Source of the DNA: CANLDA01 sp964021645
GTDB taxonomy: Bacteria; Pseudomonadota; Alphaproteobacteria; Rhodobacterales; Rhodobacteraceae
Direction: 5' to 3'
Length of the DNA: 8,878 nt
Assembly: GCA_964021645.1 (NCBI GenBank)
Contig: CAXIAD010000097.1
Span: 1 to 8,878 of the forward strand
Part shown: positions 4,849 through 8,878 of the stretch, piece after piece
Position numbering within the stretch: position 1 is the stretch's first letter
Layout: each line of letters starts with the position of its first letter
Position numbers and translations under genes: made by a program
The notes under the pieces: generated by a model
Databases searched by the model: none
The model's input: only the letters and a program-made list of their open reading frames with translations
What the model was told of the DNA's origin: nothing

Positions 4849-5907
4849 ATGACCCCCCCCGCAGACAACGGTAAAACCGGCATCACCTATGCCGACGCAG
4901 GTGTAGATATCGACGCAGGCAATGCCTTGGTGGATCGCATCAAACCAGCGGCGAAACGCACGCGGCGTTCTGGCGTTATGGCGGGGCTTGGCGGCTTTGG
5001 CGCGCTGTTTGATCTGAAGGACGCGGGCTATGTCGATCCGATCCTTGTGGCGGCGACCGACGGCGTTGGCACCAAACTGCGGATTGCGATTGATACAGGC
5101 AATGTGGATGGTGTGGGCATTGATCTGGTGGCGATGTGTGTGAATGATCTGGTGTGTCAGGGGGCGGAACCGCTGTTCTTTCTGGACTACTTTGCCACGG
5201 GCAAGCTGGAAACCGAGCAGGCCGCGCGCATCATCGAGGGCATTGCCGAGGGCTGTGCGCAGTCTGGTTGCGCCTTGATTGGTGGTGAGACAGCCGAAAT
5301 GCCGGGCATGTATGAGGCCGGTGATTTCGATTTGGCAGGATTTGCCGTTGGCGCGATGGAGCGCGGTGCGGATCTGCCTGCGGGTGTTGTGGCGGGAGAT
5401 GTGTTGATTGGGCTTGCGTCAAATGGCGTGCATTCCAACGGCTATTCCTTGGTGCGTAAATTGGTTGAGATTTCTGGCCTTGGCTGGGGGGATGATTGCC
5501 CCTGGTCTGAGGGCACCTTGGGTGAGGCATTGCTGACGCCCACACGGCTATATGTAAAGCAAGCGCTGGCCGCGGTGCGGGCAGGGGGCGTGCATGCCTT
5601 GGCGCATATCACGGGCGGTGGATTGACGGAAAACCTGCCACGGGTTTTGCCGGATGATCTGGGCGCGGATATTGATTTGGATTCTTGGGAGTTGGCGCCG
5701 GTGTTCAAATGGTTGGCAGCAACGGGCGGCATGGCCGAGTCTGAGCTGTTGAAAACATTCAATTGTTCACTGGGTATGATCCTATCTGTTGAGGCGGATC
5801 AGGCGGATGCGTTGATCGCGTTGCTGCGCGAAGAGGGTGAAACTGTTGCCCGTATTGGCGTTGTGTCCCAAGGGGCAGGCGTGCGTTATACAGGCAGCCT
5901 GCTGTGA
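4849..5907 (+). CDS. purM: Phosphoribosylformylglycinamidine cyclo-ligase (AIR synthetase)
   Basis: PurM uses ATP to close formylglycinamidine ribonucleotide into aminoimidazole ribonucleotide, the fifth step of de novo purine synthesis, in the cytoplasm. The 352-residue product has the usual family length. Recognisable blocks are TYADAGVDI near 13-21, ATDGVGTKL at 69-77, DLVAMCVNDL at 92-101, GGETAEMPGMY at 145-155, SNGVHSNGYSLVR at 191-203 and ITGGGLTENLPR at 254-265, covering both the N-terminal ATP-binding half and the C-terminal half of the PurM fold. The ATG at 4849 is preceded by GGAG with 7 bases of spacing and matches the family N-terminus. The stop overlaps the purN start by four bases, so the two are co-transcribed and probably translationally coupled. 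The promoter is expected within 4643-4848, next to the palindrome array. Confidence 0.97.
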   Translation: MTPPADNGKTGITYADAGVDIDAGNALVDRIKPAAKRTRRSGVMAGLGGFGALFDLKDAGYVDPILVAATDGVGTKLRIAIDTGNVDGVGIDLVAMCVNDLVCQGAEPLFFLDYFATGKLETEQAARIIEGIAEGCAQSGCALIGGETAEMPGMYEAGDFDLAGFAVGAMERGADLPAGVVAGDVLIGLASNGVHSNGYSLVRKLVEISGLGWGDDCPWSEGTLGEALLTPTRLYVKQALAAVRAGGVHALAHITGGGLTENLPRVLPDDLGADIDLDSWELAPVFKWLAATGGMAESELLKTFNCSLGMILSVEADQADALIALLREEGETVARIGVVSQGAGVRYTGSLL

Positions 5908-6497
5908 CGCAAAAGGTCGCGATCTTTATCTCAGGTGGCGGATCAAATATGGTCCGGCTGGTTGAGGATATGCTGTCAGGTGGACATGCGGCGGCACCTT
6001 GTTTGGTGCTGTCAAATGATGCATCAGCGGGCGGATTAAAGAAAGCGGCCGAAATGGGCGTGGCGACGGCCGTGGTGGATCATCGCCCGTTTAAGGGGGA
6101 TCGCCCGGCGTTTGAGGCGGCGTTGCAGGCGGAACTAGACAAGGTGCAGCCGGATATCCTGTGTCTGGCCGGATTTATGCGCGTGTTGACCAAAGGGTTT
6201 GTGGCCCCGTGGGAGGGGCGCATGTTGAATATCCACCCGTCACTATTGCCCAAATACACCGGATTAAACACCCATGCGCGGGCGTTGGCGGCTGGCGATT
6301 CTGAACATGGGTGCACTGTGCATTTGGTCACGCCCGTGTTGGATGACGGCCCTATTTTGGGTCAGGCGCGGGTACCTGTGCTGGCGGATGACACGCCAGA
6401 TAGCCTTGCGGCGCGGGTATTGGGCATGGAGCACCGGTTGTACCCTGCGGTATTGCGGCGGTTTGCGGCGGGTGAGCGAACAGCGTTGTTTTTGTAA
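5904..6497 (+). CDS. purN: Phosphoribosylglycinamide formyltransferase (GART)
   Basis: PurN transfers a formyl group from 10-formyltetrahydrofolate to glycinamide ribonucleotide, the third step of purine synthesis. The 197-residue protein shows the phosphate-binding GGGSN (11-15), the catalytic block N109-I110-H111 in NIHPSLLP, and the active-site aspartate D147 in LDDGPIL; these match the Asn-His-Asp triad of PurN. It begins with GTG inside the purM stop (GTGA), an arrangement that favours translational coupling and explains the lack of a separate strong ribosome binding site. Nothing in it looks degraded. It follows purM directly, the usual order in many proteobacteria. Confidence 0.97.
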   Translation: MTQKVAIFISGGGSNMVRLVEDMLSGGHAAAPCLVLSNDASAGGLKKAAEMGVATAVVDHRPFKGDRPAFEAALQAELDKVQPDILCLAGFMRVLTKGFVAPWEGRMLNIHPSLLPKYTGLNTHARALAAGDSEHGCTVHLVTPVLDDGPILGQARVPVLADDTPDSLAARVLGMEHRLYPAVLRRFAAGERTALFL

Positions 6498-6508
6498 CCA
6501 TTTGGGTG

Positions 6509-6589
6509 GCAAATCTGCGCGGCATTCTAAGATCCACGGCGGATTTGCAATTCAGCTGATTTGCCCGTAAGCCTGTTACAAAGGCAGGC
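6509..6589. repeat. Inverted repeats in the purN-rnd spacer
   Basis: GCAAATCTGC (6509-6518) pairs with GCGGATTTGC (6539-6548) over 10 bp with one G-U pair around a 20-base loop. A further copy of GATTTGC follows at 6558-6564, so the left arm could pair with either. A smaller hairpin GCCTG/CAGGC lies at 6571-6589. None is followed by a T-run. They may attenuate or process the purMN message before rnd, or mark operator sites; this is inference. Confidence 0.4.
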
Positions 6590-6617
6590 GACAAAAACAA
6601 GCAGAAGAATTCAGCCC

Positions 6618-7787
6618 ATGAAAACACTGACAACGACGGAAGAATTGGCACGCTATTGCGAAATGGCGCGCACACATCCCTATGTCACGATTGACACAGA
6701 GTTTCTGCGGGAGCGCACCTATTATTCCAAGCTGTGCCTGATCCAGATGGCCGTCCCTGATGGGGGGGCCGGTGATGGGCATGAAAACGCTGTTTTGATT
6801 GATCCGATCGCGGGGGACATGTCGCTGGAGCCGCTATATGAGCTGTTTCGCGATACCAGTGTGGTCAAGGTTTTTCATGCCGCGCGTCAGGATCTGGAGA
6901 TTTTCTTTGTCGAGGCGGGGGTTTTCCCTGATCCGTTGTTTGACACACAGGTTGCGGCGATGGTCTGCGGCTTTGGCGAGCAGGTTGGATACGAGACATT
7001 GGTGCGCAAGATCGCCAAGGCGCCGCTGGATAAATCAAGTCGTTTCACCGATTGGTCACGCCGCCCGCTGACGGATGCGCAAAAGACCTATGCGGTTGGA
7101 GATGTGACTTATCTGCGCGAGATATATGAGTTTTTGGCAGCAAAGCTGGAAAAAACCGGGCGTGATGCATGGGTGCGCGAAGAGTTGCAGGTTTTGACCA
7201 ACCCCGACACCTATAATGTTGCGCCAGAGGATGCCTGGAAACGGGTCAAGACACGCACAACGACGCCCAAGTTTCTGGCCATTGTGCGCGAGCTGGCGCG
7301 TTTTCGCGAAGGCTATGCCCAAGCGAGAAATATTCCGCGCACGCGGGTCTATAAAGATGATGCAATGATCGAGTTGGCGTCAACCAAGCCGGGGAATATC
7401 GCCGATTTGGGTCGCTCGCGGTTGCTGCTGCGGGATGCGCGTAAAGGTGACATCGCGGAGGGAATTTTGAAGGCAATTGCAGCAGGAATTAGCTGTCGGG
7501 CGGAAGACATGCCGCGCCCTGACCGCAGTCGTGAGAAATTGCAAGTGAACCCGGCGTTGGCGGATCTGCTGCGGGTGCTGCTTAAGGCCAAAACCGAGAT
7601 TGCGGGCGTTGCGCCGAAGTTGATCGCAAGCTCTGCTGATCTGGATGCGATTGCTGCGGGGGAGCGCGAGGTTGCCGCCCTAAGCGGATGGCGTCGTGAG
7701 GTGTTTGGTGAGGATGCCTTGCTGCTATGCGCGGGCAAGGTTGCGCTGGCGGCCAAAGGCAGCTCTGTACGCATTGTAACGCTGTAG
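6618..7787 (+). CDS. rnd: Ribonuclease D
   Basis: RNase D is a cytoplasmic 3'-to-5' exoribonuclease that trims tRNA precursors and other stable RNAs. The 389-residue product carries the DEDD-y exonuclease signature: D26-x-E28 in TIDTEFLRERTYY, H87 to D92 in FHAARQDLEIFF, FDTQVAAM around D109, and Y168-AVG-D172 in QKTYAVGDVTYL. The HRDC nucleic-acid-binding domain spans roughly 215-285 (FLAIVRELARFREGYAQARNIPR), and a second, weaker HRDC-like helical part lies at about 310-385, matching the full-length family. The ATG at 6618 fits the family N-terminus; the purine-rich AGAAGAA upstream is only a modest ribosome binding site, and an earlier in-frame start at 6561 adds an unlikely leader. It lies 120 bp after purN, so it may share the purMN transcript or have its own promoter. 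Confidence 0.95.
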   Translation: MKTLTTTEELARYCEMARTHPYVTIDTEFLRERTYYSKLCLIQMAVPDGGAGDGHENAVLIDPIAGDMSLEPLYELFRDTSVVKVFHAARQDLEIFFVEAGVFPDPLFDTQVAAMVCGFGEQVGYETLVRKIAKAPLDKSSRFTDWSRRPLTDAQKTYAVGDVTYLREIYEFLAAKLEKTGRDAWVREELQVLTNPDTYNVAPEDAWKRVKTRTTTPKFLAIVRELARFREGYAQARNIPRTRVYKDDAMIELASTKPGNIADLGRSRLLLRDARKGDIAEGILKAIAAGISCRAEDMPRPDRSREKLQVNPALADLLRVLLKAKTEIAGVAPKLIASSADLDAIAAGEREVAALSGWRREVFGEDALLLCAGKVALAAKGSSVRIVTL

Positions 7788-7798
7788 GGCGTGGAGTT

Positions 7799-7843
7799 CA
7801 GCCTGCAAATCTGTTATAAAACAGATGGTTGCAGGCTGTTTCT
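7799..7843 (+). terminator. Long stem-loop between convergent rnd and the lipoprotein gene
   Basis: CAGCCTGCAA (7799-7808) and TTGCAGGCTG (7829-7838) form a perfect 10-bp stem. It continues with ATCTGT/ACAGAT (7809-7814 and 7821-7826) around a TATAAA loop, with a GG bulge, giving 16 pairs in all. It is followed by TTTCT on the plus strand, so the T-tract is short. Its place, 11 bases after the rnd stop and between convergent genes, fits a terminator. Confidence 0.7.
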
Positions 7844-7859
7844 AATCCAATTTATGGGA

Positions 7860-8354
7860 TCAGCGACGGCTGATACGGGCGTTGTTGGCACCCTCAACTT
7901 TGATACTGCGTACGCCAACCAGATTGGTTTCTGTGACAAAATGAGCGGCATGTAATTCGCGGCTTTGGGCTGGTCCGACGGCGTTGCCCGTGGGCTGAAT
8001 GGCCTTCATCCGGTAAGTCAGCACACCCTTGACGGGCAGGCCATCATTGGTCGCCTCAAGCAGAATCGTATGCGCGCCTTGTGCTGCGGCCACAGCTTTC
8101 ACGCGCACGATTGCGCCACTTTGAACGCGCTCGATTTTGAGGGTGGCAATTTCATGCACCAAGGTGCCGGGATACACATATTCACGTTTGCGGTTTATGC
8201 GGCTTTTCTGCGGAATCAACGGATTTGCGTTGATCTCGGCCGTGACGGGGGCGGGTTGACTGCGCCCAAACCAGTTGAGCGGATTAAGCCGCGATGAACC
8301 ACAGCTGGTCAGCACCACAGAAGACAACAAAAGGACGGTCAGGGATTTACGCAT
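7860..8354 (-). CDS. Small lipoprotein of unknown function
   Basis: This encodes a 164-residue predicted lipoprotein. MRKS, a hydrophobic core (LTVLLLSSVVL) and the lipobox LTSC put the lipidated cysteine at residue 18, so it would be anchored in a membrane facing the periplasm. After a low-complexity linker with NPLNWFGRS, residues about 50-150 form a compact beta-rich domain (YVYPGTLVHEIATLKIERVQ and GAIVRVKAVAAAQGAHTILLEA), and the tail ends in basic RISRR. I do not recognise the family. I chose the ATG at 8354 because GAGG lies 6 bases upstream; the ATG four codons earlier (8366) has a purine stretch too close to it. The gene is divergent from sufE with 115 bp between the starts. Codon use matches its neighbours, so it looks native. 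Confidence 0.75.
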   Translation of the reverse strand: MRKSLTVLLLSSVVLTSCGSSRLNPLNWFGRSQPAPVTAEINANPLIPQKSRINRKREYVYPGTLVHEIATLKIERVQSGAIVRVKAVAAAQGAHTILLEATNDGLPVKGVLTYRMKAIQPTGNAVGPAQSRELHAAHFVTETNLVGVRSIKVEGANNARISRR

Positions 8355-8469
8355 CGGAGGCCTCATACTCTTTGACCTATGGGTTAGCGCATTGTCGGTC
8401 GATTGAAAAGCGTGAAGGTCTGGACCTTTGGCACGCGGGGGCCTAGATCATGTGAAAAGAGGGTGTGAC
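8355..8469. promoter_or_regulatory. Divergent promoter region, lipoprotein gene and sufE
   Basis: This 115-bp gap must serve both genes unless sufE or the lipoprotein gene is read from outside. It contains AAGGTC-TG-GACCTT (8415-8428), a 6-bp inverted repeat with a two-base centre that could be an operator. TTGACC at 8372 and TTGAAA at 8403 resemble -35 elements, but neither has a convincing -10 at the right distance. Confidence 0.35.
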
Positions 8470-8878
8470 ATGGCCGCAGCAGCATTTGAAGAGATCGTTG
8501 AAGATTTTGAATTCATCGAGGATTGGGAAGACAGATACCGCTTTGTGATTGATCTGGGCAAGGCGATGGCACCGCTGGATGACGCGCTAAAAGTGGCGAC
8601 GACCAAGGTGGATGGCTGCGCAAGTCAGGTGTGGCTGCATCCGCGCATTGAAGATCGGATTTTCACCTTTGAGGGCGAAAGTGACGCGATGATTGTGCGC
8701 GGGCTGATTGCCGTGCTGCACCGGCTGTATAACGGGCTGGATGTTGCGGAGGTGATGAAGGTTGATGCGCGTGTTGAGATGGAGCGGCTGGGGCTGAACG
8801 AGCATTTGTCGTCGCAGCGATCCAATGGGTTGCGGGCGATGATTGAACGGATCAGGTTGGTGGCGTCTGAGGCGGTTT
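8470..8878 (+). CDS. sufE: SufE family cysteine desulfurase sulfur acceptor (3' end cut by the window)
   Basis: SufE accepts persulfide sulfur from the cysteine desulfurase SufS and passes it on for iron-sulfur cluster assembly in the cytoplasm. The frame from ATG 8470 stays open to the window edge, giving 136 residues with no stop yet; SufE proteins are about this long, so only a few residues should be missing. The hallmark is VDGCASQVWL, with the sulfur-carrying cysteine at about residue 54. FEFIEDWEDRYRFVIDLGK at the start, AMIVRGLIAVLHRLYNG in the middle and HLSSQRSNGLRAMIERI near the end are typical. GAGGG lies 6 bases before the start. No suf operon gene is adjacent in view, so it appears separate from a main suf cluster. 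Confidence 0.95.
   Translation, partial: MAAAAFEEIVEDFEFIEDWEDRYRFVIDLGKAMAPLDDALKVATTKVDGCASQVWLHPRIEDRIFTFEGESDAMIVRGLIAVLHRLYNGLDVAEVMKVDARVEMERLGLNEHLSSQRSNGLRAMIERIRLVASEAV

Noticed and set aside
8415..8424. AAGGTCTGGA shared by the left edge (12-21) and the sufE upstream region
   Set aside because: A single 10-base match across nearly 9 kb can easily be chance, and the surrounding bases do not match.

Overview
The window looks like chromosomal DNA of an alphaproteobacterium, most likely a marine Rhodobacterales (Roseobacter-group) species. This is an inference from protein style and gene order: purM and purN overlap and are followed by an RNase D gene, a Roseobacter-type SufE is present, an EnvZ-like kinase begins with a short WLKRYMPRGLYGRAAL-type N-terminus, and a cobalamin riboswitch precedes a DUF1636 gene. 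No database search was possible.

Layout. Positions 1-1124 are an AT-rich, gene-poor flank. It holds one small exported protein of unknown function (416-925, minus) and no recognisable mobility gene. A tRNA-Asn(GTT) gene follows (1125-1199, minus) with a clear promoter and a strong intrinsic terminator. Next come a metallo-beta-lactamase-fold hydrolase with a C-terminal winged helix (1277-2191, minus) and, divergently and only 40 bp away, an EnvZ-like membrane histidine kinase (2232-3545, plus) with no response regulator in view. A well-formed cobalamin riboswitch (3673-3844) lies ahead of a single gene for a cysteine-rich DUF1636 protein (3956-4345), which ends at a good intrinsic terminator. 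A tRNA with anticodon CAT (4448-4524, minus), probably the lysidine-modified isoleucine tRNA, is divergent from the purine genes. The 324-bp spacer between them carries two perfect GTTTTGTACAAAAC palindromes plus a half-site, an apparent operator array that I cannot assign to a known regulator.

purM (4849-5907) and purN (5904-6497) overlap by four bases and encode two steps of de novo purine synthesis. rnd (6618-7787, RNase D) follows after a 120-bp spacer with inverted repeats and ends at a long stem-loop. A small lipoprotein gene (7860-8354, minus) is convergent with rnd, and sufE (8470 to the window edge, plus) is divergent from it.

Most of the window is ordinary housekeeping content. The parts most worth a second look are the palindrome array upstream of purM, the B12 riboswitch controlling only a DUF1636 gene, and the AT-rich flank beside tRNA-Asn. 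I see no CRISPR array, insertion sequence, toxin-antitoxin pair or recognisable defence system, and I do not claim a new system here.
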